From assembly GCF_900182745.1 (NCBI RefSeq), contig NZ_FXTY01000003.1:248001-312000 (forward strand): a stretch of 64,000 nucleotides of DNA. Direction: 5' to 3'. This document shows, piece after piece, positions 1 to 8,763 of this stretch. The DNA is from Shimia sagamensis (lineage in GTDB: Bacteria; Pseudomonadota; Alphaproteobacteria; Rhodobacterales; Rhodobacteraceae). The first letter of the stretch is position 1; every line of letters starts with the position of its first letter. Below the pieces are notes generated by a model. The model had not been told where the DNA came from. It saw nothing but the letters and a program-made list of their open reading frames with translations, and searched no databases. A program made the translations under genes and the position numbers.

Positions 1-218
1 GGCGCGGCAGTCTGAAATCGAGCGGCAAATACGCATTTCTTGCCTGTCTCCCTTCAAGGTGGTTGTGGGGTGTAATGCCCCCGCTGCGATGCAGCAAGGC
101 TTTTTGCGCCAACGTCGCGTCGCAATTGTGCAATCAAGCGTCGGCTGGACCGTGCGTAAAATCGCCAATCCAGTACAGTTTGCGCAAAAGACCTATGCTC
201 AGGGGAGTCGCCTGTCTC

Positions 219-2726
219 ATGAAAACCAACGTAAAAGCCCTTGTTGTTGGCGGCGGTGCCGTCGGCACCTCGATTGCCTATCACCTTGCCAAAGCGGGCT
301 GGGATGATGTGATGCTGATTGAGCGAGATGAGCTGACATCCGGCTCAACCTGGCACGCGGCGGGCCTGTTGCCGCTGTTTAACATGTCATATGCGACCAC
401 GCATATTCACCAATACTCGGTGGATTTCTACAAACAGCTGGAAGAAGAAACCGGCTTGAACGCTGGGTTTGCCGTGGTGGGTAACCTGCGCATGGCGCAG
501 ACGCAGGAGCGCATGGATGAGTTTATGCTCTACGCGTCAACTGCGGAGACCTGCGGCGTGGCTTACGAGTGGTTGACCCCGGATGAGATCAAAAGCCGTT
601 GGCCACTCATTCGTACCGACGACCTAAAAGGCGCGATTTATCACACTGAGGACGGCTATATTAACCCGGCGGATGTGACCATGGCGATGGCCAAAGGCGC
701 GCGTCAACGGGGTGTGGAAATTGTGCGCAAGATGCAGGCGGATTCGTTCCATTGGACTGGCACCCACTGGGAAGTCAGCTGCACCAAGATGGTGGAAAAA
801 GGCGGCAACCTGGTTGAGAGCGACGAGAAGGTTGTGATTACGGCAGAGCATGTGGTGACCGCCTCTGGCAACCACGCGCAGCGCACAGCCAAAATGCTGG
901 GCATCAAAATGCCAGCCATCCCGGTGGAGCACACCTTCATTGTGATGGATCAGGATCCGGAGCTGGTGAAGTGGCGGGAAGCGGGCAATCCTGAGCATCC
1001 TGTGGTGCGGGATGCGGACTCGGAATCTTATGCGCGTGAGGAGCGTGGCGGTTGGATTTTGGGCATCTACGAGCACGGCGCCCCAGCGCGGTTTGAGCAC
1101 GGCGTGCCAGACAGCTTTCGCGCGGACCTGTTCCCGCTCGATCTCGACCGGATTGCGGAACAGTATATGGCGATGACGGAGCGCGTGCCGTCCTGTGCTG
1201 ACTCGGGTTTGAAAGACGATTTCAACGGGCCGATTTGTTACACGCCGGATGGTAACCCGTTGGTTGGCCCTGCGCCTGGGCTGCGCAACATGTGGCTGGC
1301 TGAGGGCTTCAGCTTTGGAATCACCGCTGCGGGTGGCACCGGTTACTATTTGGCGCAGATGATGGTCGATGGCGAAGCTGAAATCGACATGGCGAGCCTT
1401 GATCCCAAACGCTACAGCAGCAATTGGATGACCACCGAATTTGCCGCGCGCAAAAACGAAGAGTGCTATGAGCACGTGTATATCCTGCACCACCCAGATG
1501 AGGAACGCCCTGCGGCGCGTCCATTGCGGACTTCACCGGCGTTTGACCGTCAGAAAGCCAAAGGCGCGCAGTTTGGTTGGGTCAATGGCTGGGAACGTCC
1601 AAACTACTACGGCCCTCTGGACGCACCCTCTAACTTTGACGAGGAGGCGCGTAGCTTCCGCCGCGGTGGCTGGTGGCAACATGCTGTGGATGAGGCCAAG
1701 GCAATCCGCGAAAATGTGGGTCTGATCGACGCAACAGCCTTTACCAAACATGTGGTCAAAGGCCCCGGTGCCACCCAGTTCCTCGACTGGTTCACCTGCA
1801 ACAAGCTGCCAAAGGTTGGCCGCATCAACCTGACTTATGCACTGACGGCGGCGGGCACCACACGCACTGAATACACCATCGTGCGCAATGGCGAGGACAA
1901 CTATTATCTTGTCTCCGCAGGGGCTTGGACCGAATACGACGCGGACTTCCTGCGCAAGGCGGCCGAGGACAAGATGGAAGAGTTTGGCTACATCGAGATC
2001 CAGGATGTGACCACCCAGTGGGGCGTGTTTGCCATTGCGGGGCCAAAATCGCGCGATGTGCTGAAGAAAGTTATCAGTGATGCGGAGCCAGAGACTGCGT
2101 TGACCAACAAGCGGTTCCCATGGCTGTCGGCGCGTCAGATTGAGCTGGGCATGTGTCCGGTGAATGCGATCCGTGTGGCTTACACGGGCGAACTGGGCTG
2201 GGAGCTGCACCATCCAATTGAGATGCAAAACTACCTGTGGGATCTGCTGACCGAGGCAGGGGCAGAGTTTGATATGAAGCTGGTTGGCGCGCGGGCGCAG
2301 AACTGGCTGCGTCAGGAGAAGAGCTATCGTGCCTTTGGCACCGAGCTGGGCCGGGATGCCACACCAGCGGAGGCTGACCTGCCGCGCTTTATCGACCTGT
2401 CCAAAGACTTCCATGGCAAAGCTGAGATGGAAGCGCTGGGCGTGCGGGTGAAGTGCTGCACCTTGCTGATCGATGGGCCGGAAGATGCAGACCCATGGGG
2501 CCGCGAGGTGCTTTACACGCCGGAAGGTGAACGCGTTGGTCGTTTGACGTCTGGCGGGTACTCGGTGGCTTTTGAGAAGAGCATTGGCATGGGCTACGTG
2601 AAGCCCGATCTGGCGGTGGAAGGCACCAAATTAAAGGTCAAAATGCTGGATCAATTGTGGGATGCCACTGTGACCTGTGACAGCCCGTATGATCCGAAAA
2701 ACGAGACCATCCGGCAGAACGGCTAA
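219..2726 (+). CDS. FAD-dependent dehydrogenase fused to GcvT-type aminomethyltransferase (dimethylglycine/sarcosine dehydrogenase-like)
   Basis: This 835-residue protein has an N-terminal DAO-type FAD domain and a C-terminal GcvT-like folate-binding domain, the layout of dimethylglycine and sarcosine dehydrogenases. These enzymes oxidise N-methyl groups and pass the one-carbon unit to tetrahydrofolate. The dinucleotide motif VVGGGAVG lies at residues 9-16. The segment SGSTWHAAGL (41-50) includes His46, which aligns with the histidine that covalently holds FAD in dimethylglycine dehydrogenase. The GcvT half covers roughly residues 430-830. The ATG at 219 was chosen because AGGGGAG lies 12 bases upstream and the Rossmann motif begins at residue 9; in-frame codons upstream would add an unrelated tail. 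The gene stands alone and ends in a hairpin terminator. The family is clear, but substrate (dimethylglycine, sarcosine or another N-methylated compound) cannot be fixed from sequence. Confidence 0.9.
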   Translation: MKTNVKALVVGGGAVGTSIAYHLAKAGWDDVMLIERDELTSGSTWHAAGLLPLFNMSYATTHIHQYSVDFYKQLEEETGLNAGFAVVGNLRMAQTQERMDEFMLYASTAETCGVAYEWLTPDEIKSRWPLIRTDDLKGAIYHTEDGYINPADVTMAMAKGARQRGVEIVRKMQADSFHWTGTHWEVSCTKMVEKGGNLVESDEKVVITAEHVVTASGNHAQRTAKMLGIKMPAIPVEHTFIVMDQDPELVKWREAGNPEHPVVRDADSESYAREERGGWILGIYEHGAPARFEHGVPDSFRADLFPLDLDRIAEQYMAMTERVPSCADSGLKDDFNGPICYTPDGNPLVGPAPGLRNMWLAEGFSFGITAAGGTGYYLAQMMVDGEAEIDMASLDPKRYSSNWMTTEFAARKNEECYEHVYILHHPDEERPAARPLRTSPAFDRQKAKGAQFGWVNGWERPNYYGPLDAPSNFDEEARSFRRGGWWQHAVDEAKAIRENVGLIDATAFTKHVVKGPGATQFLDWFTCNKLPKVGRINLTYALTAAGTTRTEYTIVRNGEDNYYLVSAGAWTEYDADFLRKAAEDKMEEFGYIEIQDVTTQWGVFAIAGPKSRDVLKKVISDAEPETALTNKRFPWLSARQIELGMCPVNAIRVAYTGELGWELHHPIEMQNYLWDLLTEAGAEFDMKLVGARAQNWLRQEKSYRAFGTELGRDATPAEADLPRFIDLSKDFHGKAEMEALGVRVKCCTLLIDGPEDADPWGREVLYTPEGERVGRLTSGGYSVAFEKSIGMGYVKPDLAVEGTKLKVKMLDQLWDATVTCDSPYDPKNETIRQNG

Positions 2727-2747
2727 GTCCCTAAACAAAAAAGAAAA

Positions 2748-2774
2748 CGCCTCGCCCATGTGCGGGGCGTTTTT
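2748..2774 (+). terminator. Rho-independent terminator of the FAD/GcvT dehydrogenase gene
   Basis: The stem CGCCTCGC / GCGGGGCG is 8 bp with one T-G wobble, has a 6-base loop, and is followed by TTTTT. It starts 21 bases after the stop codon. Confidence 0.85.
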
Positions 2775-2994
2775 ACGTAAAGGGAACAATCCAACTTCTC
2801 CCGAAACCATCGACAAGGGCCAGCCTTTGCACCAAGCCGTTGATGTCGGGCCAAAGCCACGGCCGTTGCCAAGCGTTGGATGGTCCGGTGTCTTAACCAG
2901 TTGCCCTTTGAGGTATTATGGAATTCCTTCCTTGCGCACGGCCTCACAAACACACTAGTTCGGAAGGCATGCCAAACACTTAGCAGGATCTATT

Positions 2995-4077
2995 ATGAAA
3001 GCAGTTCGTCGCCCGCAGTTCTGGTTCAATCTGGCCATGTGGGTCATGACCCTCGTGATTTCGTCTTTGCTCATCCAGTTGGGCGCATTGGTCATGTCCG
3101 ATGTGCCGACCGCCGGCAAACGTATTAGCCAGGCCGATTTTGTGAATGCCGACCAACTTGCGGATGTTGAACATCGCATCGTGAGCAATGATAAGGCCCT
3201 GCTCAACACGCAAAGAGATATTGAGGACGCGGAGTTTGTTCTGTCCTCTCGGACGCTTGATTATACCAACCAACGCGCCTCTTTCGAAAACTGGGTCAAG
3301 ACGCGCTCTGCGACGGAAGCGGACAGCCAGAATGCTGAAGTGGTGGCACGTGCCCAAGGTATCGAAGAGTTGAAAATCGCCGAGCGTGATGCCCAGCGAA
3401 TAATCGAAGACTTGCGCGTGACCGAACGGTCTTTGCTCCGCACCCAGCAAGACCTGCGCACCGAAGAATACGCCATTAACGATGCCTCATTTGAGCCTTA
3501 TCAGAAGGCCCGTAGCCGTGAGGTTTTAAAGGTGTTTGGCCTGCGCCTTGCGCTCACGTTGCCGCTACTGTTGATATCGGGTTGGTTTGTCGCCAAAAAG
3601 CGCGGTTCCCAATATTGGCCAGTCTATCGCGGTTTTGTGGTGTTTTCCCTCTTCGCCTTCTTTGTCGAGCTTGTCCCCTACCTGCCGTCCTATGGCGGCT
3701 ACGTCCGCAATGTTGTGGGCATCCTCTTGGCGCTTCTGTTTGCGCATTTTGTGATCAAGGGCATGAACCGTTATCTGGCCCGGAAGCGGTCCGAAGAACA
3801 ACGGCCTGAAAGTGAAAAGCGCAAAGCCATCGCTTATGAAACGGCGGTCAAGAAGATCTCCGAAGGGGTCTGTCCGAGTTGTGACCGTCGTTTTGGGGCG
3901 GTTAAATTGCGTAAGGGAGAAAAACCGGATGAGGATCCGGTTGATTTCTGCGTGCACTGTGGATTTTGTCTGTTTGATCGATGCACAAATTGCAACACGC
4001 GCGAAAACTCTTTTTTCAAGTTCTGCGGGTCTTGCGGGACGCCATCGGAAAACGATCCATCTGCTCAGGTAAGCTAG
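2995..4077 (+). CDS. Membrane protein with coiled coil and C-terminal double zinc ribbon
   Basis: This 360-residue protein matches no family I can name. A hydrophobic segment lies at about residues 13-35. Residues 45-175 are charged and heptad-like (coiled coil), and three more hydrophobic segments lie at about 187-205, 215-233 and 240-258. The C-terminus holds two treble-clef or zinc-ribbon units: CxxC pairs at 293/296 and 319/322, and again at 330/333 and 344/347. The expected topology is a helical sensor or stalk domain outside the membrane and a cytoplasmic zinc module, but orientation is inference. The gene is monocistronic, with its own 220-bp upstream region and a downstream bidirectional terminator. 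Zinc-ribbon membrane proteins of this kind often act as adaptors. No enzymatic motif was seen. Confidence 0.75.
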   Translation: MKAVRRPQFWFNLAMWVMTLVISSLLIQLGALVMSDVPTAGKRISQADFVNADQLADVEHRIVSNDKALLNTQRDIEDAEFVLSSRTLDYTNQRASFENWVKTRSATEADSQNAEVVARAQGIEELKIAERDAQRIIEDLRVTERSLLRTQQDLRTEEYAINDASFEPYQKARSREVLKVFGLRLALTLPLLLISGWFVAKKRGSQYWPVYRGFVVFSLFAFFVELVPYLPSYGGYVRNVVGILLALLFAHFVIKGMNRYLARKRSEEQRPESEKRKAIAYETAVKKISEGVCPSCDRRFGAVKLRKGEKPDEDPVDFCVHCGFCLFDRCTNCNTRENSFFKFCGSCGTPSENDPSAQVS

Positions 4078-4121
4078 GACGGCAGTCTTGGCACCGCGGT
4101 CAGAGCATCCTCAAAGAACAA

Positions 4122-4151
4122 AAAACGCCCCGCTCTTGAGTAGGGCGTTTT
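4122..4151. terminator. Bidirectional terminator between the zinc-ribbon and EF-hand genes
   Basis: AAAACGCCC at 4122-4130 pairs with GGGCGTTTT at 4143-4151 across a 12-base loop. The A-tract on one side and T-tract on the other allow use from both convergent genes. Confidence 0.85.
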
Positions 4152-4155
4152 GGGT

Positions 4156-4554
4156 TTAGTATTCGCCTTTTGTTATGACGCCGTCTTTGTTGGTGTCCAC
4201 ACGTTCAAACCATGTGCGCAGCGCAGTTTCCATCTCAGAACGTGTCACGGACCCATCAAGGTTCAGATCGGTGTTTTCGCGTCCCAAGCCAGACACGGCG
4301 CGCAGCAGCAGAGAGGATGCATCTTTGCCTGCTGCCTCTGCGCGGGCTTTGTCAAAGGCGGTGTATTCTTCGTTGCTCAATGCACCGTCGCCGTCTGTGT
4401 CAAAGGTTTCAAAGATTGTTTTGCGCAGGTCTTCTACGTCGCCCCAGGTGATGGTTCCATCGGAGCCAAAGCTCCAGCTGGAGATGTCAGAGGCCTGTGC
4501 TGAAAAGGCGGAGGTGCAAGCCAGAAAGCTGGCCAAGGCAAGGGTGCGTCGCAT
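4156..4554 (-). CDS. Exported EF-hand calcium-binding protein
   Basis: The 132-residue protein begins with a signal peptide (MRRTLALASFLACTSAFSA, cleavage near residue 21). Three well-formed EF-hand loops follow: DTDGDGALSNEE, DLNLDGSVTRSE and DTNKDGVITKGE. An earlier weak loop around GSDGTITWGD suggests two EF-hand pairs in a calmodulin-like arrangement. The likely role is calcium binding in the periplasm. The start at 4554 was chosen over an in-frame ATG 39 bases upstream because it gives a normal signal peptide; neither start has a clear ribosome binding site. The gene is convergent with the zinc-ribbon gene and shares its terminator. Confidence 0.85.
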   Translation of the reverse strand: MRRTLALASFLACTSAFSAQASDISSWSFGSDGTITWGDVEDLRKTIFETFDTDGDGALSNEEYTAFDKARAEAAGKDASSLLLRAVSGLGRENTDLNLDGSVTRSEMETALRTWFERVDTNKDGVITKGEY

Positions 4555-4613
4555 GGTGGGTCCAATGTGTAGCGGATCAATTGAACCCACCATAGGTGGC
4601 GTGCAACAGAGTG

Positions 4614-4952
4614 TCAGCCCGCGGACAGCTCTTCAAAACACTCCTGTGCTTTTGCGGCATACATCATGGCGGGGCCTCCGCCCATTTGGATGGCCATGGC
4701 CAGAACATCGGCCACTTCTTCTTTGGTGGCACCTGCCCGAACCAGCGCGTCGCAGTGCAGAGAAATGCAGGGTTCACAGCGGCTGACAACCGCCATGCCA
4801 AGCGCGACAAACTCCTTGGTTTTGACATCTAGCACGCCGCCTTCTTTCACCGATTTGCTCAATCCGCCAAAGGCGCGAGCGGTGTCGGGGATGGCTTTGT
4901 TCAGGCCGCGCAGTTGGGTGCGGGTTTCAGAAATCTTGTCAGTCCAGCTCAT
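4614..4952 (-). CDS. Carboxymuconolactone decarboxylase / AhpD-like protein
   Basis: This 112-residue single-domain protein has the CMD/AhpD signature CxxCxxxH (C59, C62, H66, in RCEPCISLHCDA). In AhpD the cysteine pair reduces peroxiredoxin adaptors. In related single-domain proteins it defines a general peroxidase-like thiol redox function, so that is inferred here rather than decarboxylation. AGGAGA lies 6-11 bases before the ATG. No peroxiredoxin gene is adjacent, so the partner is unknown. Confidence 0.88.
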   Translation of the reverse strand: MSWTDKISETRTQLRGLNKAIPDTARAFGGLSKSVKEGGVLDVKTKEFVALGMAVVSRCEPCISLHCDALVRAGATKEEVADVLAMAIQMGGGPAMMYAAKAQECFEELSAG

Positions 4953-5050
4953 GGGAATCTCCTATTTTCACGCAGATCATATTCCATTGGGGGAATGTGA
5001 ATTTGATTTTGATCATGTGGCGTCGAAAAAGAGGATATGACGTGGCGTAG

Positions 5051-5710
5051 TTAGGAGGACGCCTGCCATGTCAGGAGCAGATTGTTGGCGGGCATCTCAA
5101 CGGTTTGGGTGTTTACGAGGCCACAGGATTCGCCGAAGGCTTGGATGGCGGTGTCGGATTTGTACCCGAGCTCAGGATCTTGGTCCCGCAAGCTGGCATC
5201 AAATTGAATGTCTCCGTCGCTGATAAGTAAGCCGTCGCGTGAGAATGGACCATAGATTACAAGGCATCCGCGTGGTGCCAATGCTTGTGCCGCTTCTGAA
5301 AGCAGAACTTCGGCTTCGGTTTGGCTGACCAGATGCAGCAGGTTGCTGAGCAAGATCAGATCAACGGAGCCGGTCTGTGCGCCCCATCCAGGCGTGGTGG
5401 CGTCAAGTTGTATAGGCGCTTGAACATTGGGTAGGGAGGCCTCGGCCAGATAAGTGGCAATGCTGTTGATCCGGTCCAACGCAATTTCCGTTGGTTGCCA
5501 CTGGGTGTCCGGGTAAGCCTGTGCGTAGGCGACCACATGTTGCCCGGTGCCGCTGGCAATTTCCAACGCGCGGCCTTGGGGTGGCACAAAGGGTGCAAGA
5601 GCTTTTGTTAGCGGTTCGCTGTTACGTGCGGCAGAGGGGGCAAAAAGTTTACCATCCGCCTCTGGCGTCGCAACGGAGGCGCTGTCTGGCAGGTTGAGGC
5701 GGCGGGGCAT
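5051..5710 (-). CDS. DUF938 family S-adenosylmethionine-dependent methyltransferase
   Basis: The 219-residue protein has the class I methyltransferase motif ALEIASGTGQH at about residues 48-58, followed by the motif II/IV region (LILLSNLLHLVSQTEAEVLL) typical of DUF938 proteins. The substrate of this family is not established. It is the last gene of a three-gene minus-strand operon: its ATG overlaps the stop codon of the FAD oxidoreductase gene as TAATG, indicating translational coupling. Confidence 0.88.
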   Translation of the reverse strand: MPRRLNLPDSASVATPEADGKLFAPSAARNSEPLTKALAPFVPPQGRALEIASGTGQHVVAYAQAYPDTQWQPTEIALDRINSIATYLAEASLPNVQAPIQLDATTPGWGAQTGSVDLILLSNLLHLVSQTEAEVLLSEAAQALAPRGCLVIYGPFSRDGLLISDGDIQFDASLRDQDPELGYKSDTAIQAFGESCGLVNTQTVEMPANNLLLTWQASS

Positions 5711-6786
5711 TAGGCGTACCTCGCTGGGTCAAGGGCTTGTATGACCTTTCGGTCGATGGTGGGGGCTTGGCCAGCGATCATATCTGCGACCAGTTGAGAG
5801 GCGGCAGGGCAGGATTGGAAACCGTAGCCGCCTTGACAGGCCACCCAGAAGAAACTGGGGTCTGCCGCGTCTGGCCCAATCACCAGATTGCGGTCTGGTG
5901 AGAACGTGCGCAGTCCCGCCCAGATGGCTTCAACGCGGGTGACCTCTTCGGTGACAAATTCTTGATACCGCGCAAGGCCTTCGGCGATGACCATATCGTC
6001 AGGCCAGGCGTCAAACGGTTGCATCGGGTCCTCTTCGGCTGGAGACACGATCAAGCTGCCAGCATCAGGTTTGGCGTACCAGTTTTCATGGATGTCCAAC
6101 AACATGGGCCACTGGGAGACGTCATGCCCACCTGGCGCGGGGATTCGTGCCATGGAGCGACGCAGTGGATTGACGTTGAGAGGGGGGATGCCGGCCAGAA
6201 TGGCAATCTCATCGACCCAAGCACCAGCGGCGTTGAGGAGCATCTTGGCGGTGTAGGCCTCGCCGTTTGCCACCACTTCCCAACCATTGGACTGTTTGGT
6301 GATTTTGGTGACCTCTTGACCGGTGTGCACGTCACCACCGTAAGCACGGCAGGATTTGGCAAACCATTGGATCAACCGGTCGGTGTCGATGTCTTCACCG
6401 GAATGGTGGTGTGCGATATTACCAATGGCGTCAACGTTGAGGATTGGCACCATGTCGACGGCTTGTTGCAGCTCCATCGGGGCGGCGTCAAAGCTTTCAC
6501 AGCTGCGTTTGAAAGCCTCGTCTTCGCCTTTGGCGGCGAGGAACATCACCCCGCGTGGAGAGAGAAAACCACCGTCTTCCTGTTTGAAAAGCTCGCCACT
6601 GGCGTGGCTGAGTTCGACGGTGCTGGGCGCGCCGTAATTGGGCTCAAACATCGCAGCCGAGCGACCGGAGGCGTGGTAACCAAGGGCAGATTCCCGTTCC
6701 AAAACAACGGTTTTACCCAGAGGTGCAAGACGGGCTGCGGTGGAGATGCCGCCAATGCCACCGCCGATGATAAGAAAATCAATCAT
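5710..6786 (-). CDS. FAD-dependent oxidoreductase, DAO family
   Basis: This 358-residue flavoprotein has the N-terminal nucleotide-binding motif IIGGGIGG and the FAD-linked segment YHASGRSAAMFEPNYG. The C-terminal region has the DAO-family sequence GLRTFSPDRNLVIGPD and the ACQGGYGFQSCPAAS segment. Members oxidise amino acids or hydroxyacids (D-amino acid dehydrogenase, glycine oxidase, L-2-hydroxyglutarate dehydrogenase types), and the substrate cannot be assigned. It lies between an aldo/keto reductase (ATGA overlap) and the DUF938 gene (TAATG overlap), so the three are almost certainly co-transcribed and co-translated. Confidence 0.9.
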   Translation of the reverse strand: MIDFLIIGGGIGGISTAARLAPLGKTVVLERESALGYHASGRSAAMFEPNYGAPSTVELSHASGELFKQEDGGFLSPRGVMFLAAKGEDEAFKRSCESFDAAPMELQQAVDMVPILNVDAIGNIAHHHSGEDIDTDRLIQWFAKSCRAYGGDVHTGQEVTKITKQSNGWEVVANGEAYTAKMLLNAAGAWVDEIAILAGIPPLNVNPLRRSMARIPAPGGHDVSQWPMLLDIHENWYAKPDAGSLIVSPAEEDPMQPFDAWPDDMVIAEGLARYQEFVTEEVTRVEAIWAGLRTFSPDRNLVIGPDAADPSFFWVACQGGYGFQSCPAASQLVADMIAGQAPTIDRKVIQALDPARYA

Positions 6787-7721
6787 GCTTCGTCCAATCG
6801 ATCTGTTGCGGGCGCGGGCGTTTGGCTGAGTGCGGTGATGCCTGCGTAGAGGGCGTCGTCCATGTCAAAGCTGGTGGCCGCAAGAGATGGTTCGAGTTGA
6901 GCAAGGTTGCGAGCTGAGAGAATGGGGCTAGGCGCAGCCTTGTGCTTGGCGACCCAAGCGGCGGCCAAGGTGGCGGGATGCAGGCCGCGAGAGGCGGCCA
7001 ATTCAGACAGTTGCACGGCGGTTCTGTGCATCCAATCAACATCATAGCGGGCTGCGTAGCGCTCATCCGTGGCTAAGCGGCCTTGCGCATCTTGGGCGCT
7101 GTACTTGCCGGTGAGCAGCCCGCCGCCAAGCGGGGAATAGGTGGCGGGCAGGATGCCAAGATCAGCACACATGGGCAGAATTTCGACCTCGGCCTGACGT
7201 TTCACAAGGCTGTACATCGGTTGCAACAGATCGATTGTGAGGTCCAGTTTTGACGCAGCCCAAGCGGCTTTCACCACCTGCCAAGCGGCAAAGTTTGAGA
7301 GGCCAACATGTGAAATTTTTCCGTCCGCCTTGAATTTCGCAAAGGTTTCAAGGGTTTCTTCAATGGGGGTCTCTGCATCAAAGCGGTGCAGATAGAGGAT
7401 GTCGACGTGATCCATGTTCAAGCGTTTGCGGGACACATCGAATTGTGAGCGAAGATTTTCGGCACCTGCGCCACCCCTGTAGCCAACTTTGGTGGCGATC
7501 ACCAAATCATCGCGATTGGGGGCGGCGAGTGTGCCTAGAATCTCTTCGCTGCGTCCATCTGTATATAGGAAAGCAGTGTCAAAATGGGTGATGCCAGCGG
7601 CAAGGCAGGCGTCAAACATCTCAATGCTGTCGCGCTCGGAGGCGGTGCCGCCAAATTGCATGGTGCCAAAGGCATAGCGACTGATCGGGGTGCCGTTCGG
7701 GCTGGTGATGGTCTGCGTCAT
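6783..7721 (-). CDS. Aldo/keto reductase
   Basis: The 312-residue protein has the AKR (alpha/beta)8 signature and all four catalytic positions: Asp and Tyr in FDTAFLYTDGRSEE, Lys in VIATKVGY, and His in VDILYLHRFD. It should be an NAD(P)H-dependent carbonyl reductase. The C-terminal part (SARNLAQLEPSLAA) resembles the L-fucose/D-threo-aldose 1-dehydrogenase branch. The start at 7721 was chosen because homologous sequence begins there; an in-frame ATG at 7823 would add 34 unrelated residues. It is the first gene of the operon with the FAD oxidoreductase and DUF938 genes. Confidence 0.9.
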   Translation of the reverse strand: MTQTITSPNGTPISRYAFGTMQFGGTASERDSIEMFDACLAAGITHFDTAFLYTDGRSEEILGTLAAPNRDDLVIATKVGYRGGAGAENLRSQFDVSRKRLNMDHVDILYLHRFDAETPIEETLETFAKFKADGKISHVGLSNFAAWQVVKAAWAASKLDLTIDLLQPMYSLVKRQAEVEILPMCADLGILPATYSPLGGGLLTGKYSAQDAQGRLATDERYAARYDVDWMHRTAVQLSELAASRGLHPATLAAAWVAKHKAAPSPILSARNLAQLEPSLAATSFDMDDALYAGITALSQTPAPATDRLDEA

Positions 7722-8016
7722 GGCGCGACGTTGCCATGATGGCGCGTGGGTTGGAAGAGGGAATGGGCAGGCCGCGGATTTGCTGTGTGAAGCGAAGGTA
7801 AGCGTGCATGTCGTGTTGCCCAATTAACTTGCGCGCAGGGCCTTGGCGCCAGCTAAAACCAACGTCGGTTTTACGTTGGTATCGCGGCTGTATTGCGGAG
7901 GTGGGTTTTGGACCCATCGTGCGCTTTCGTAGATGTTTGAGCGCTGAACCCGGTGGTCGCCGCGCGACGACCGAAAAGTGGCGCAGGGCGGGTTTTGAGG
8001 CGGGCTGCAGACGGAC
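7722..8016. other. Structured intergenic region with two hairpins
   Basis: This stretch of 295 bases lies upstream of the aldo/keto reductase operon and has no credible gene. ACCAACG (7858-7864) pairs with CGTTGGT (7874-7880). GGTGGTCGC (7952-7960) pairs with GCGACGACC (7964-7972) with one mismatch and a 3-base loop. The region is open in several frames, but none of the translations resembles a protein. It should contain the promoter of the operon and the end of the quinone reductase transcript. Confidence 0.5.
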
Positions 8017-8610
8017 CTATGCCGGAGTAGGTGGTGGCAGGGTGAGGCCGCAAGTGTAGCTCTGTTCCAAAAGCGCCTTGCGCCGGGCTTCGGAGCCTTT
8101 GGAGCCGTAAAGAAGTTCCATACGGCGGGGTGAGAAGCCAAAAAAACCAAACGTGCCTTGTGTCCAGCAGGTGTCGAGTGCGGCGCGATAGCCTTTGCCT
8201 TCCACTTCATCAGAGCGTGCGCCCGCAGGGATCAACAACAGACCGCTGCGGTTGCGTTGCATGGATTGTTCGGGGTCCCCCAGCTGGTCATAAGCCCAGC
8301 CCCAGCTCCAAACCCGATCCACCCAGCCTTTGGTCATGGCGGGCATGCCCCACCAGAATAACGGGAAGATCAGACAGATGGCATCAGCGCGGGCAATGCG
8401 GGCCTGTTCGCGAACCACATCCGATGGCACGTTGCTGTGCCCGTCACTTTCGTTGTCTGCCATCGTCCACAACGGATTGAAGCCTTCGGCGTGCAGATCT
8501 GCCAGCTCGGTTGTGTGACCTGCTGCCTCTGCTCCCATCATGAAGTGGTGTGCTGCTGCGTGGCTGAATGACTTGGGGTTGGGGTGATCCAGTACGGTGA
8601 GTACGTGCAT
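8017..8610 (-). CDS. NAD(P)H dehydrogenase (quinone), flavodoxin-like fold
   Basis: The 197-residue protein begins MHVLTVLDHPNPKSFSHAAA, the phosphate-binding start of the NQO1/KefF/MdaB family. It contains the FPLFWWGMPAMTKGWVDRVW motif of the FMN/FAD-binding site. The family reduces quinones or similar compounds by two-electron transfer using NAD(P)H. The gene stands alone, divergent in function from its neighbours, and is separated from the Lrp gene by a terminator. Confidence 0.9.
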   Translation of the reverse strand: MHVLTVLDHPNPKSFSHAAAHHFMMGAEAAGHTTELADLHAEGFNPLWTMADNESDGHSNVPSDVVREQARIARADAICLIFPLFWWGMPAMTKGWVDRVWSWGWAYDQLGDPEQSMQRNRSGLLLIPAGARSDEVEGKGYRAALDTCWTQGTFGFFGFSPRRMELLYGSKGSEARRKALLEQSYTCGLTLPPPTPA

Positions 8611-8704
8611 TGAGACTTTGCCTGTTTTGTAGTGTTGGAGAACTTTAAGATCTCAAGTTCCCTTGAAGTCAAAGGCAAAGAATTGTTTGGTTGTAACAGG
8701 ATGT

Positions 8705-8735
8705 AAAAAAACCGCCTGGCCAATTTTGGAGGCGG
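8705..8735 (-). terminator. Terminator of the Lrp/AsnC gene
   Basis: On the minus strand CCGCC(T)CCAA pairs with TTGG..(A)GGCGG and is followed by TTTTTTT. It lies about 30 bases past the Lrp stop codon. Confidence 0.8.
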
Positions 8736-8763
8736 CTTTGAATTTGGCGCATGGAAAGGCGTT

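Noticed and set aside
1-218. Possible riboswitch before the GcvT-fused dehydrogenase (for example glycine type)
   Set aside because: No conserved aptamer core was recognisable in the upstream region.
1533-2414. Long minus-strand frames inside the FAD/GcvT dehydrogenase gene (also 624-1493)
   Set aside because: They are antisense shadows of a strongly supported gene, with no family motifs and atypical His/Arg-rich composition.
7824-8210. 128-codon minus-strand frame between the reductase operon and the quinone reductase
   Set aside because: It overlaps the 3' end of the quinone reductase gene in another frame, with low-complexity, unprotein-like composition.
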